Assembly (NCBI GenBank): GCA_951799405.1
Contig: OX637363.1
Location: 9,858,001 to 9,922,000, forward strand
From: Agapetus fuscipes
Taxonomy: Eukaryota; Arthropoda; Insecta; Trichoptera; Glossosomatidae
Direction: 5' to 3'
DNA length: 64,000 nt
Shown piece after piece: positions 9,575 through 19,813 of this stretch; positions within the stretch are counted from its first letter, which is position 1, and each line of letters begins with the position of its first letter. The notes beneath the pieces were generated by a model. It was not told the origin of the DNA and ran no database searches. It saw only the letters and a program-made list of their open reading frames with translations. A program made the position numbers and the translations under genes.

Positions 9575-10671
9575 AATATCTCAAACGAGAGAGGGAAATC
9601 TCAAATATTATGAAAGAGAGAGGAATAAAAGTTCTTTGTGTGACTGAGACGAAAATGATAGGAGATGGAGAAAAGGAAATGGTAAATGGTGAATTTTTTG
9701 TATGGTGTGGGGTGAAAGATGGATACAAGAGACAGGGTGTAGGTGTTATCATTGATGAAAAAGCGAAAGGTTGTATTACTAAGTATGAAAGAGTCTCCCC
9801 GAGAATATTGTTAGTGAGAATGAGATTTGGACGGATGAAAGTTCTACTGATTGCGTGCTACGCCCCAGTGGACTCGGAATGCAGGGTAGTGAAAGAAGAA
9901 TTCTGGGAGAAAGTTAACATTGTTATGAGACAGAAAGAAGAGAATGAAAGAACGATTCTACTAGGAGATTTTAATGGATGGGTAGGTATGAGACAAGATG
10001 ATAGCGAAAATGTGGTAGGACCGAGTGGTAAAGGTGTAGCCAATGATAACGGTAGAGCGCTTATAAGCCTATGTATGGAGCATAGACTCTTTACGTCGAA
10101 TACCTGGTTCAACCACAAAAGTATACATTTGTATACGTGGCAGAACAGAGCGGGCAACCGTACAATCATTGACTACATCTGTGTGGATGAAAGAATGAGA
10201 GGGGATGTAAGAGACTCTCGAGTATACCGTGGAGCTGTGCTGAACACAGACCACTATTTGCTGTGCTCGAGAATAATGATAGGAGATGTAAAAAGAAGAG
10301 CACAAAAGGAATTGGTGAGTATGAAGCGAATAAAAGTTGAAAAAATGAATGACGTAAGTATAAAAGAAAAGTACAAATGTGAGATGAATGAAAGACTTAA
10401 CCACGATGAGTTAAAAAAAACAAAAGAAGAAGCATGTGTTGAAAAAATGTGGTCAAAAATGAAAGAAAATATGATTGAATGTGCGAAATCTGTTTGTGGT
10501 GAAGCGAAGGTCTGTAAAAGAAGAGGTGATGCATGGCGGAATGACGAAGTGAGAGAAGCTATTGAACAGAAGAAGAATGCTTTTAATAGATGGCTGAATG
10601 ATAGGAAAAATCAAGCTCTAGAAGAGATATATATAAGCAAGCAAAACGAAGAGCCAAAACCGTCGTCTTAG
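9556..10671 (+). pseudogene. RTE LINE endonuclease region (first part of broken ORF)
   Basis: Apurinic-endonuclease-type (EEP) domain. Visible motifs: CVTETKM (catalytic Glu), ACYAPVDSE, LLGDFNGWVG (Asp/Asn), IIDYICVDERM and TDHYLL (the S/T-D-H catalytic triad end). It nicks the target DNA for target-primed reverse transcription. The frame ends early because of a 2-nt TA gain in the TATATATA run at about 10628-10635; removing the phase change joins it to the frame that continues from 10680. The true element start is about 9575; the first codons are flanking DNA. Confidence 0.88.
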
Positions 10672-12516
10672 AGAGTAAGATGAAAATAGAAAGTAAGGAA
10701 AATGAGAGAGCGCAGCAGAATTTCCTCACCAATAAAAAATCATTCTGGAGCTGGGTACGTGATAAAAACGAAAGTCGCGGATCAACCACCCCAGGCATTA
10801 AAAACGCTGAGGGAATCTTGCTGTGGGACGAAAGTGATGTAAGGAAGAGATGGAATGAATATTTTAAAAATTTATATGGCCAGGGCGAAAGAGACTATTA
10901 TGATATTGAATATAATGACAGCGATGAAGAAATTGTGAAAGAGGATGTGATAATAAGTATAAAAGATCTGAAGAATGGAAAAGCTGCTGGGAATGATGGT
11001 GTGAATGCTGAGATGATCAAATGTGCTGGGGAATGCATGGTTGAATGGATGTTTGAACTGTGCAAGATGTGTGTGAAAGAGAGTAAAGTGCCGATGGACT
11101 GGAAAAAGGCGGTCATTGTTCCTATCTACAAAGGAAAAGGTGACAAAAAGGACTGCCAAAATTTCAGGCCCATCAGCCTTCTCAGTATAGCTGGTAAAGC
11201 ATTGTGTAAGGTTCTCATAAAAAAAGTGAGACTGTCTACCGGTCATGGGGTTTCTGATATCCAGACTGGCTTTATGCCAGGAAGAGGGTGTGTAGACCAG
11301 ATCTTCACTCTCAGACAGATTGTTGAAAAACATCTGGCTGTGGGTCGGAAGGTCTACACGGCTTTTGTGGATCTCGAGAAGGCTTTTGACTCGGTGGACA
11401 GAGGTATGATGTGGAAAGTACTCCTAAAGTACGGTGTGAACGGCAAGCTTCTGAATGGAATACGCGCCATCTATGAAAATAGTTTGGCGTGTGTAAGAGT
11501 GGATGGTAAATGTAGCGAATGGTTTGATGTTTACAAGGGAGTACGACAGGGGTGTGTAATGAGTCCGTGGTTATTTAACATAATCATGGAAAATTGTATG
11601 AAAGAAGCAGAAATTTCTCATTATGGTGTGAAAGTGGGTGAGACGAATGTTGGAGTTCTTCTCTATGCTGACGATGCCGTAGTGTTGGCTGATACAGCGG
11701 AGGAGCTCCAGATGATACTCACCAAAATGAATGATGCTTTTAGTAAGAACGGTTTAAAAGTGAATGCCAGTAAGACGAAAGTATTAGTGTTTGACAGGAC
11801 TGAGGAATGCGAGGAAATTGAGATAAGACTGAATGAAACAAGAGTGGAGGTCGTGAAAGAATTTGATTATCTGGGAAGCACGTTTGAGTCGAATGGGAAA
11901 TTGACGAAAGAATTGGAAAAGCGTGCTAGTAGAGGAAGAAGTGTAATGGGAACGATTGGAAGAATTGCAAGAAATAGGAAACTTACGAAGAATATGAGAT
12001 TGGCGGTCCACAATGGCATATTGGTTCCGACATTGATGTATGGAAGTGAGGCGTGGACAGTTAATGAATGTGAGCTGAGTAAAGTATGTACGGTTGAAAT
12101 GGCTTACCTGAGAGCAATGGCTGAAAAGACACTGAATGATAGAGTACGTAATGATTGGGTGATGAACGAGTGTAGTATAAAAGAGAATATGAGAATGAAA
12201 GTACAAAAAAGTACGATGAGATGGTTCGGACATCTCGAAAGAATGGATGATGAACGACTAACGAAGAAAGTGTACAAAGGAAATGTCAGAGGAAAGCGCG
12301 GAAGGGGAAGGCCGAGGAAAGAATGGTTAGACCAAATAGGTGAGATTGCGAAAGAATGGAACCTGCAGAGTGAAAATAAGAGAAGAGTATGTATGAAAAA
12401 GGTGATGAATGTTGAGGAAATGAAAGTGGTTTGTAAGGACAGAAAAAAGTGGAGGCGCATCTGCGGAGGTACCGGCCACCCCTAGTGGAACGGCGGCAGG
12501 ATACAGTACAGTACCG
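9575..12516 (+). mobile_element. RTE-ACAGT LINE, 5'-truncated, one frameshift
   Basis: Non-LTR retrotransposon of the RTE type: endonuclease, then reverse transcriptase, then a C-terminal region with the GRPRKEWLDQIGEIAKEW block. The copy begins inside the endonuclease (the first motif, WNVR in the sister copy, is lost). A stop-free region runs to 12485 apart from one frameshift. The 3' end after the stop is a 30-nt UTR and the tail GATACAGTACAGTACC, an (ACAGT)n repeat. A minus-strand relative lies at 40200-40998. Confidence 0.92.
10680..12485 (+). pseudogene. RTE LINE reverse transcriptase region (second part of broken ORF)
   Basis: 601-codon frame with the full reverse transcriptase order: AVIVPIYKGKGDKKDCQNFR, then AFVDLEKAFDSVDR (catalytic Asp, about 11362-11400), GVRQGCVMSPWLFNI, and LLYADDAV (YADD at 11663-11674, the catalytic Asp pair). 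Then a long C-terminal part with YGSEAWTVNE, MRWFGHLERM and RGRGRPRKEW, seen in RTE-like LINEs. It ends CGGTGHP. All catalytic residues are present; only the upstream frameshift and 5' truncation disable the copy. Confidence 0.9.
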
Positions 12517-12527
12517 TAATTCCAACC

Positions 12528-12665
12528 TAAACCTAACAAATGTAAAAATGTTTCTAGAAAAATGGCCGCATTGCCACGTGCGTACTATGCCCGAACTAGT
12601 TCGAAAATAGACGCATGCGGTATGAATCTTGAGATCAATAAAATTGACAAATTTCAAAGGAAAAA
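12528..12665 (+). repeat. Repeat F (copy 1)
   Basis: The block from AATGTAAAAATGTTTCTAG to GACAAATTTCAAAGG recurs inverted at 35068-35200 (GTACGCACGCTGCAATG, TACCGCATGCGTC). Unclassified; no coding capacity. Confidence 0.6.
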
Positions 12666-12705
12666 AACATTACTTTAAGACATTATGGCATGTGTTGTAA
12701 TTGCG

Positions 12706-13030
12706 TGTCAAAATTCGCGTTCCACAGGGCTCTATTCTAGATCTACTTCTCTTCGTCCTGTACACTGGAGAGCTTGAACATGTAATGCACACATCAGGAC
12801 TTAAAATGTAGTGCTATGATGACGATTGCCAGATCTATGGTGACTGTGAACCTGAAAACCAAATGGCCCTAAAGAGGACAATCGGGGAATGTATTGAAGA
12901 CGTGGAGCGCTGGATGACTGCAAAAAAATTAGTCTTGAACCCTGATAAAACAGAAATCTTCTGTGCAGTGACTAAAAAGCGCAAGGAACTTCTTGACTTG
13001 TCGCCCATGATTATCTGCGGAGTATAATAA
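12706..13030 (+). pseudogene. L2/CR1-type reverse transcriptase fragment
   Basis: Translates to pieces of a reverse transcriptase palm: VPQGSIL, a CYDDDCQIYGDCE stretch where most families have YADDxQIY, then ERWMTAKKLVLNPDKTEI. Interrupted by a stop at about 12810. Fragment of an L2/CR1-group LINE; no ends found. Confidence 0.75.
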
Positions 13031-13492
13031 ATAAGATTTGACATGCAAGCACATGTTTTGTATGACTACACAACTGCAACGTCTGAGAGGACTGAGACAA
13101 AGATGGTAGATAGTATGTATCAATGCAGTAAGTTAGTTTCTGCTCCTATATTCTATTACTCAATGGTAAAAATATTAATTTTATACGTAGGGTTGTACAC
13201 CTCTTAAAAGCTTCTTCATCTTCTCTTTACATTACTCTACACCGGAGTGTGCCAAGGATCAAAATGCCTTTCGTGTTCCAGTCGACCCCGTGACATTTAC
13301 CCAGGTTGGGTTCTTTGAAGTTCTGTGAACACTCTGTCAGGCCTTAAAACATTGTGCCTTGCAAAAAAAAACAGAGACTTTGAGATATAGGTATACCGTC
13401 AGATGTGAAAAAAAATCGTGAATGGATCGTGTCACACTTTTCACTATGAATAACAGAGCTGATCTCTTGACGTCTATCAATTTAATTTTTAA

Positions 13493-13726
13493 GGGCCTGT
13501 TGCACCAAACTCCAATCAGACAAAAATGAAAATTAAATGTGTTTTCTCCCATCAAATAAAAAAATTGGTTGCAAATACGTTAATCGGCTGATGTAGATTA
13601 TCTTTCCTGTTCAAATTCCATCATATTATTACCCACTTCCGATAAATATTTAACCGAGGTTCTTTACCAGAATTAAGCAAACAAATTTGATGTGTCAATT
13701 GATAGGAGTTTAGTGCAATAGGCCTT
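13493..13726. mobile_element. MITE with TAA target duplication (copy 1)
   Basis: Flanked by TAA on both sides (13490-13492, 13727-13729). Terminal inverted repeats: GGGCCTGTTGCACCAAACTC on the left and its degraded complement (GAGTTTAGTGCAATAGGCC) on the right. 234 bp. A 3-bp TWA duplication is the signature of PIF/Harbinger-type MITEs. Sister copy at 44239-44462. Confidence 0.85.
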
Positions 13727-13735
13727 TAATATAAT

Positions 13736-14058
13736 ATTTCAACTTAAATTACAGATTATGGGTAGATTGGGAATTTTCATTGAAGAGGCAAAAGAAGACG
13801 AAAAAGGCTTTTGAAAAGGTGTTTCTGTGACCTACAGAGGAGGGGCTTTGTCGGTCCGCCTCCAGGCTCACTTACCGCCCCTCCTGACCCCACAGGCCGC
13901 CCACTTTCCCGCCCTAGGCTACCTGCCCCAGACAGGCTAAAAATACCCACATAAAAGTCTCACCTCAAAGCTTTGAATCATTCGATGCCGTGTGATTTTT
14001 CTTCACTAATCAACTAATTACTTTCAAAAGCCAGAGAGAAACAAGTATGTAAAGAGAT
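13736..14058. other. Unassigned spacer, partly GC-rich
   Basis: About 13840-13940 is C-rich; no gene or repeat recognised. Confidence 0.4.
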
Positions 14059-14590
14059 AGAAGTATGTAAGGACAGAAATAAATGGCGGTTGATCTGTAA
14101 TGTGGGCGTCTAGGACTAGAGTATCTCTCAAAATTTTAAATTTTGTAATTTTTTAATTAGAATTTTGTATTTGTTTTTAATGTTAATTTATATTATTATT
14201 TGTCCTGATGATGCCTTGTAGGCGAAAGTGCTAGACAAAATTAAAAGAATATAAAAGTGAATTGAAACTTTGTTTTATTTAATTAATAAATTATTATTAA
14301 TTTATTTCTAAAATGTAATTTGTTGTGTATGTTCCTTGATTTATAGGTTGGTATGCGGCTGACCATCGATGCTGTAGAAAATGCTTCACTTAGCCAATCT
14401 CACCCCTGTTTCAGGGAAGGTCGGCAAGAGTTGCAGGGTGAATGTCCATTTGAGATTTGGTTTTTATGTTGTAGGTTCACATGCGGCATGTGCAAGCGCG
14501 AACTTGTACGTGTCTGCTTGTGTGAATGCATATAATGTGAATCCCAATGTTACATATCTTTGCAACTTAGATTAGATTAGATTGGATTAG
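14059..14590 (+). mobile_element. RTE-ATTAG LINE 3' end with S250
   Basis: Starts in the last codons of the LINE ORF (GTATGTAAGGACAGAAATAA, corresponding to VCKDRKKWRLICN), then a 3' UTR interrupted by a hammerhead-like unit, then a complete S250 (14333-14590) with the tail ATTAGATTAGATTGGATTAG. This is one of the copies showing that S250 is the natural 3' end of this LINE. Confidence 0.85.
14199..14239 (+). ncRNA. Hammerhead-ribozyme-like motif
   Basis: Layout: 5' stem I TTTGTC (14199-14204), core CTGATGA, one extra T, stem II GCC/GGC with TTGTA loop, GAAA, a short GTGC loop, T-A (cleavage-site-like UA), then 3' stem I GACAAA, a perfect 6-bp partner. All helices and core nucleotides of a hammerhead are present except for one additional nucleotide before stem II. 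The sequence after it (GTGAATTGAAACTTTG) resembles that after the motif at 55936. Confidence 0.6.
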
Positions 14591-14599
14591 TCGTATGCA

Positions 14600-14710
14600 A
14601 GCTTGTTCGTTACTACGGATCGAAAAGGGATAAAAAAAGGCAAACCAGTATAATGTTTAGTGGGTGCTTAGGACGGCAGTCCGAGAAAAAGTTCGAAATT
14701 CAAAAATTTC
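14600..14710 (+). repeat. Repeat E (copy 2)
   Basis: Contains GGTGCTTAGGACGGCAGTCC and GAGAAAAAGTTCGAAATTC, the repeat E core words, slightly diverged. Confidence 0.55.
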
Positions 14711-14917
14711 CCATTTCAACACCCCGTACTTAACGGGCTAACCCCGTTGGGTTATGACCATTACGCAACTGGCTGTGGAAATAAATAGCATTGTGATACC
14801 GTTAGAAATATTGTATTGAAATTTTGCACTCGTGCTGTCCATTGTGCCATTCGGCTGCGCCTCATGGCACAAATTAGCACTCGTTTTACAAAGGCTACCG
14901 AGGGTGTTAGAAAAGTT

Positions 14918-14996
14918 CTGACACTCTCGGTGGGATTCGAACCCGATCTTTCGGCATGGAATGCAAGCACTCTACCACCTGAGCTATCGACCGGAC
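14918..14996 (-). mobile_element. SINE-A head
   Basis: The tRNA-like head only: on the minus strand GGTCGATAGCTCAGGTGG and GGTTCGAATCCCACCGAG. The body is missing; the head joins TGTTAGAAAAG directly. Confidence 0.75.
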
Positions 14997-15000
14997 TAGG

Positions 15001-15354
15001 CAGTGGCATAAATAACTGTTCTCCTTCACCAATGTTATAACTCAATGGATTTCAACTAAGAATATTAAAGTGATATTTTTCTCGACGCAGGAAATAGAGC
15101 ATCAAAATAAAGCGGTGCCGGAAATATGCCATAGATAAGATAGATACCATAGATACCCTCGGGAAATTTTCCCAACTGATTTCCGGTGTCAGGTGGGGAA
15201 TCTAATATCCTGCGATGACAGCACTGGCGGCCATTTTGCTTTCGGTGCGTGCTGCCATTATTAAATAAAGCGTTTGTGTAGGTATTACAGCGGCTATAAA
15301 CAACTTTTACAACGACGTCAGGACAAAATGGCCGTATAAAAACAGTGGCGTCAC
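15001..15354. other. Unassigned spacer
   Basis: No gene or repeat recognised. Confidence 0.4.
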
Positions 15355-15540
15355 ACCTGTAACTGTAACTCTGTCGCCACTCCGCTAGGGGTGGGCAGAG
15401 CCTCTGCTGAGCTGCCTCTATTTCTTCCTACCCTTACATACCTACCTCTTTTAATTCATTCATATCCATCACCTTCTTCCTGCATTTCCTTCTTTTACGC
15501 TCGCTTTGTATATCCCATTCTTTCACAATCATCCTCAATC
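15355..15540 (-). mobile_element. RTE-AGTTAC LINE 3' end
   Basis: Minus-strand end of an RTE LINE: ORF end (KKVMDMNELKEVG, KEWDIQSERKRRKC), then GCCACTCCGCTAGGGGTGG and the tail CTGTAACTGTAACTC, i.e. (AGTTAC)n. Only the last ~60 codons remain. Confidence 0.8.
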
Positions 15541-15725
15541 TAATCACTGCTGAAATCACTGGGAAATTTAAAATTGCAAGTAAGCTAGTGCGAGGGAGAC
15601 AGATTATAAGACGAGAACCATTCACGAAAAGATTATTGTTTGTGTGCATTCGCAGTTTGTAGAAAAAAAAACAATGAAGCGACACAGGTTTTTAACAGTG
15701 AGAATCAAAAAATGTGTTTCGATAT

Positions 15726-16029
15726 AAAACGCAAAAAAAGACAAAGTGTAACTTCTTGCCGCGCTATCCCCCAAGGGTGTCGCATGTGGCGACTGAGTGG
15801 AACCTATTTATTTTTACAGGTAAGGGGACCAGCCTTACGCCAGCCACTTTAGTTGAAGTGGGGGCTATTTTTTTGTGAAAGCTGAGTAAACCTTGCCGGT
15901 TTTGGTTTTATATTGGGATTTGAAATAAACGCCGAAGTGGGAAATCATTTCTGACACCCTCGGTGGGATTCGAGCCCCAGCTCGCGGGATGGAATGCAAG
16001 CACTCTACCAACTGAGCTATCGACCGAAC
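15726..16029 (-). mobile_element. SINE-A
   Basis: Near full-length minus-strand copy: head at 15960-16029 (GGTCGATAGCTCAGTTGG, GGGGCTCGAATCCC), body with CTTGGGGGATAGCGCGG, tail rich in AACGC. Part of the CCCAGCTCC region is deleted. Confidence 0.82.
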
Positions 16030-16379
16030 TATGTATTTCTAAAAAAGTATTCTCGTTCTCTTGAAAACTTTGCCAGAGTTGTTATACAAATATTTCCTAC
16101 CCCTGTTCATTCGGGCTACATTTAATTCTCACATTAATATGTCCTTGAACTAATTATTTACCTACCTATTTTTAAAATGGCCGCCACAGCGCGCGCGGCT
16201 TTGTGATTTGGGGAATAATAGAAAGGTCAACAATTTAGCGAGATATTTAATGGAGCGTAAATGATAATTTGACATTTGACAGTGTAATTTTCCTTTGCTT
16301 AGTGCTAAAAAAAACATAGGTCAGGGCCTTTCATATTTTACAATTGACAGCATTTTCCGCTGGAGAACTCAGTTGGTAC
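16030..16379. other. Unassigned spacer
   Basis: No gene; short GC-rich CGCGCGCGG patch at about 16191-16199. Confidence 0.4.
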
Positions 16380-16602
16380 CTATAATCTAAGTTGCAAATA
16401 TATATTAACATTTAAAGCTCATATCAAATGCATGCCCACAAACAGACACGTGTAGTTCGCGATTACAAATGCTGAATGTGTACTAGCAAATAAAATCCAA
16501 ACCTCAAATGAACATAAGCCTTACAACTTTTGCCGAATTTCCCTAACACAGGGGTGACATTCATTCAGTGGTCAGCCTCATACCAGCCTGTAAGTCAAGG
16601 AA
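16380..16602 (-). mobile_element. S250 element
   Basis: Antisense copy ending at the standard 5' edge (CCTGTAAGTCAAGGAATAC), with part of the middle deleted. Confidence 0.75.
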
Positions 16603-16635
16603 TACAAATAATAAATAACATTTAAGAATATAAAA

Positions 16636-16780
16636 ACAACAACGCAACGCAACTAAGCTACACATATAGTGTAACTTCTTGCCTGCGTTATCCCCGAAGG
16701 GGCCGCATGTGGCGCTTCGGGACCTATTTATTTTTACAGGTAAGAGGGCCGGCCTTACACCAACCACTTTCAGTTGAAAA
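16636..16780 (-). mobile_element. SINE-A body, BA-type, truncated
   Basis: Begins with the tail CAACGCAACGCAACTAAG and covers the CCCGAAGGGGCCGCATG hairpin region to CAACCACTTTCAGTTG. The ACACCAACC variant is the one found in SINE-BA composites. Confidence 0.75.
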
Positions 16781-16799
16781 AAAAACCAACAAAACCTTA

Positions 16800-16963
16800 A
16801 AAATGAATCAATACTTTCGCTTAATGATGCTTCCGTTAAATGCCGGAAGTATAAGGTTTGATCCCCACCAAGAAAATAGTTTTACTCAACCTGAACAAAA
16901 AATGAGAAGCAGCTCGGCCGGCAAACGTCATCCGTGTATGAGACTACGGTCCTTAAAAGCAGT
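16800..16963 (+). repeat. tRNA-like SINE fragment, unclassified
   Basis: Has a B-box-like AAGGTTTGATCCCCACC followed by GTTTTACTCAACCTGAAC, resembling the SINE-A sequence GTTTACTCAGCCTTCAC. Too diverged for a firm family call. Confidence 0.35.
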
Positions 16964-17330
16964 ATAATAATAATTTTCGGATAATTTATTTGGTGAGCGC
17001 TGTTTTTGTGTATATCACACCTCAAGAGCCCTCTACGAGCTTGGTCGTCGCTGTAGCAAGACCCAGTTGCTGTGAGGCTGGATGGACCTTTCAGTGACCG
17101 GTCTTTGGTAAAGGTTTATGAATTTTTCAACTCAGCAAAGAGCACCTTCGAAATATAAATGGTATATTTTTTGTGCTCCGCCGGGATCCGAATCCACAAC
17201 CTTCCATTTACGAGTCCGAAGTGTTGCCACTGGACTACGGACCGGTCCAAGATGCCAACGACACGCGGCGTACCTGAACGGTAACCCATCCAAGTACTAT
17301 CCGCGCCCAATGTTGCTTAAGACTCCGGTC
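16964..17330 (-). mobile_element. SINE-B2 with a 5S-rRNA-derived 5' module
   Basis: Minus strand. From the high end: 5S-derived segment (17251 to about 17330: ATAGTACTTGGATGGGTTAC, then CCGCGTGTCGTTGGCATC), then CTTGGACCGGTCCGTAGTCC (tRNA-like head), the SINE-B body, and the B2 tail at 16985-17030 (GGGCTCTTGAGGTGTGATAT) ending in (TAT)n. The join is identical to that at 33143, so the 5S part travels with the SINE. Confidence 0.8.
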
Positions 17331-18125
17331 AATTGATGTAAAGTGATGCTTGCCATTTCCTTAGCAATCCGGCCGTGTGACGCCACAATTTTTTTGTTTG
17401 TTGAATATTGTTCGACGTGCATTGCTAAAGCCGTGAACAAATTGTGAATAGTTTGGCTAAACTAAACCAAAATCGAAACTGAAAAGCATGTGAATTTAGG
17501 TCAAAGTTCTTGGGTCACGCAATGCAGGTAGGCAATAATGCTCTTGGACTGGAAACCTAGAACTTGACATGACAGACAAACCATGCGGCTCACATAAATA
17601 AAGATGGCCAAACAGTCAAAATGACATTCGAGGTTGACGTTGAAAAAGGCGGCAAGCTTTCATAATAATATGACGTGTGAAAAACTTTGTTCGAAATTAA
17701 ATATTTGTACAGGTTTTTGATATTTTTACATTGGTAGTTGTGACAGCTTGGCAATCGTACCAACTGGAAAATGTAAAATGATACCATACGCGTATTTTTT
17801 TTGGAATAATATGTAGGTAGCTACTTTCAAGAAAAATTACAAAATGCATAAGAAAAAAAACTGCTTTAAAAATAGTCATCAGTATCTGAGCTTCACTCTC
17901 CATGCACACGTAGTTCGCTATAGACAAAAGTGTTCATACATACAATATTTTACAGAATGGTATGTTAGTTTCAAGTCAGTCAATCCGTTGACGGACATGA
18001 TTTTCAGATAGAAAAAAAAACATGTATGTACTTGGCTTACATTTCACAGACAACAAAATATGACGTTATACGACTGGGTGTCTTGGAAAAAGGCATACAC
18101 ATTTCATTATTGTTTTTTATTTCTT
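17331..18125. other. Unassigned spacer, ~800 bp
   Basis: No gene recognised in either strand. Short frames only. Low repeat content by eye; may be old unique intronic or intergenic DNA. Confidence 0.4.
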
Positions 18126-18406
18126 TTTAAATCCTGTGCGGGAGACTCTCTAGGTTCTAGAGACTCTAGGGGTCTATGACACTTATTATACCGCTACTAT
18201 TAGTGCCGCAGAGGTGTACGAGCTTGGTCGTCGCTACAACGCGCCAATACTCAAGCAAGACCCAGTTGCTGTAAGGCTGGATGGACCTTTGGTGATCGGT
18301 CATTGCTAAGGTTTATGAATTTTTCAACCCAGAGAAGAGCAAATTTGATATATTTTTTGTGCTCCGCCGGGATTCGAACCCACAACCTTCCCAATCAGAG
18401 TCCGCA
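18126..18406 (-). mobile_element. SINE-B1, head truncated
   Basis: Tail CCCGCACAGGAT at the low end, body with AGCGACGACCAAGCTCG and the GCTCTTCTCTGGGTTGAAAA block, B box GGTTCGAATCC. The first half of the tRNA-like head is missing. Confidence 0.8.
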
Positions 18407-18730
18407 GTTTTTAAGCAGAGTTTCAAAACATTCATTATAACATTTGAAATAAAAAGGTTTTTGAAAATCGAGCTCGTTTTTGAAAAAAGAACAGGTGATT
18501 TAAAATTCCCGCGCTGTAAAGGGGCACGAGACATTGAAACGTCAAACGAGGAAACCGTTCTTTTCTTTGTAATGAATTTATGGCTGTTCGACGCTCGATT
18601 TTCACTGCATGAGACTATCGACGAACGGAAAGAGGTACATAATACCAACATAATATATACCTAACTAAATGGATATTTGAAGAGGAAAATCTCAGGAAGG
18701 TTTTTTTCTGATAGTAAAACGTCAATTTAC
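18407..18730. other. Unassigned spacer
   Basis: A short plus-strand frame runs through here but matches no family I know. Confidence 0.35.
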
Positions 18731-19047
18731 CGACCGGTCCGTAGCTCAGTGGTAGCACTGCCGACTCTGAATGTGAAGGTTGTGGGTTCGAATCCCGGCG
18801 GAGCACAAAAAACATACCATTTATATTTTCAAATTTGCTCTTCGCTGGGTTGAAAAATTCATACAACCTTTACCAATGACCGGTCACCAAAGGTCCATCC
18901 AGCCTTACAGCAACTGGGTCTTGCTTGAGTATTGGCGCTTTGTAGCGACGACCAAGCTCGTACACCTCTGCGGCACTACAACAAGTGTCATAGACTCCTA
19001 GAGTCTCTAGAATCTAGAGAGTCTCCCGCACAGGATTTCTTTTTTTA
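18731..19047 (+). mobile_element. SINE-B1, full length
   Basis: The best preserved SINE-B1 head: A box GTAGCTCAGTGGTAGCA and B box GGTTCGAATCCCGG. The body and CCCGCACAGGATTTC tail are complete, ending in a T-run. Pol III promoter boxes look usable. Confidence 0.88.
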
Positions 19048-19414
19048 AAAAAGGTTATTTTTCTTATATCAATTACTGAATGAATTGTGTCATGGTGATT
19101 TTCTTCCCGTAGAATGTTAATAATGAATGAAAAATGAAAAAGGTAAACAAGGATTGTTAACCTTTTTTTGCAATGAAGTGATACAATTTCCTAAGACTGT
19201 AGAGAGTTAATTGTAGGAGGAAGTTTAAACGACATACATATCGATAAAATGGTGAAAGTTCGGAGTTAAGCCTTTATAAGTACAAAAACTTTAAGCCGTG
19301 AATAAAAGATGACTTTTAAAAGTTATCCACGGACCACGATGCGCTTGTCCGCGGACTTTTCTCGCGATGCCACTTCGCGACATAAAAGAACATCACAGAG
19401 AAGAAATGAGTAAA
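19048..19414. other. Unassigned spacer
   Basis: Contains GTCCGCGGACTTTTCTCGCG at about 19348, which resembles hAT subterminal sequence (compare 8780-8820) without terminal repeats. No gene. Confidence 0.35.
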
Positions 19415-19813
19415 GATGATGATGATAAGGATGTAGAATCCATCTTTCCGGGCTTGTAGACCATGTTCAATAATTCTTTTGTAGGCTGCCTTATTATTTT
19501 TGGAAGGCTGCTACGTTTCGTCAGTAACATACGACTGACTTCTTCAGGGCTTGTACTTAGACTGATCGCTTTGATTAGAGCATGCGGTATTTATGTGTCA
19601 TCTGTGGAGTGGGCGGGGCTTGCATACATATATGTAAATACCGCATGCTCTAATCAAAGCGATCAGTCTAAGTACAAGGCCTGAAGAAGTCAGTCGTATG
19701 TTACTGACGAAACGTAGCAGCCTTCCAAAAATAATAAGGCAGCCTACAAAAGAATTATTGAACATGGTCTACAAGCCCGGAAAGATGGATTCTACATCCT
19801 TATCATCATCATC
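19415..19813. repeat. Near-perfect ~400-bp palindrome with hammerhead-like motif in each arm
   Basis: Left arm 19415-19593 and right arm 19635-19813 are reverse complements with only one mismatch seen over about 179 bp; the ~41-nt centre is 19594-19634. The outer edges are (GAT)n on the left and (ATC)n on the right. Each arm contains CTGAAGA...GAAACGTA. It could be two head-to-head copies of one small retroelement end (as in Penelope-like elements), a foldback, or an assembly artefact. Confidence 0.85.
19676..19724 (+). ncRNA. Hammerhead-ribozyme-like motif in the palindrome's right arm
   Basis: Stem I 5' AAGGC, core CTGAAGA (19681-19687), extra A, stem II GTCAGT/ACTGAC with an 8-nt loop, GAAAC, GTA (cleavage-site-like), then GCA and 3' stem I GCCTT. 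The mirror copy (about 19504-19552, minus) has the one arm-to-arm mismatch exactly in stem I, so its AAGCC no longer pairs fully with GCCTT. Confidence 0.6.

Noticed and set aside
19415..19813. CRISPR-like or phage-like repeat structure
   Set aside because: A single palindrome, not regularly spaced repeats, in a clearly animal genome.
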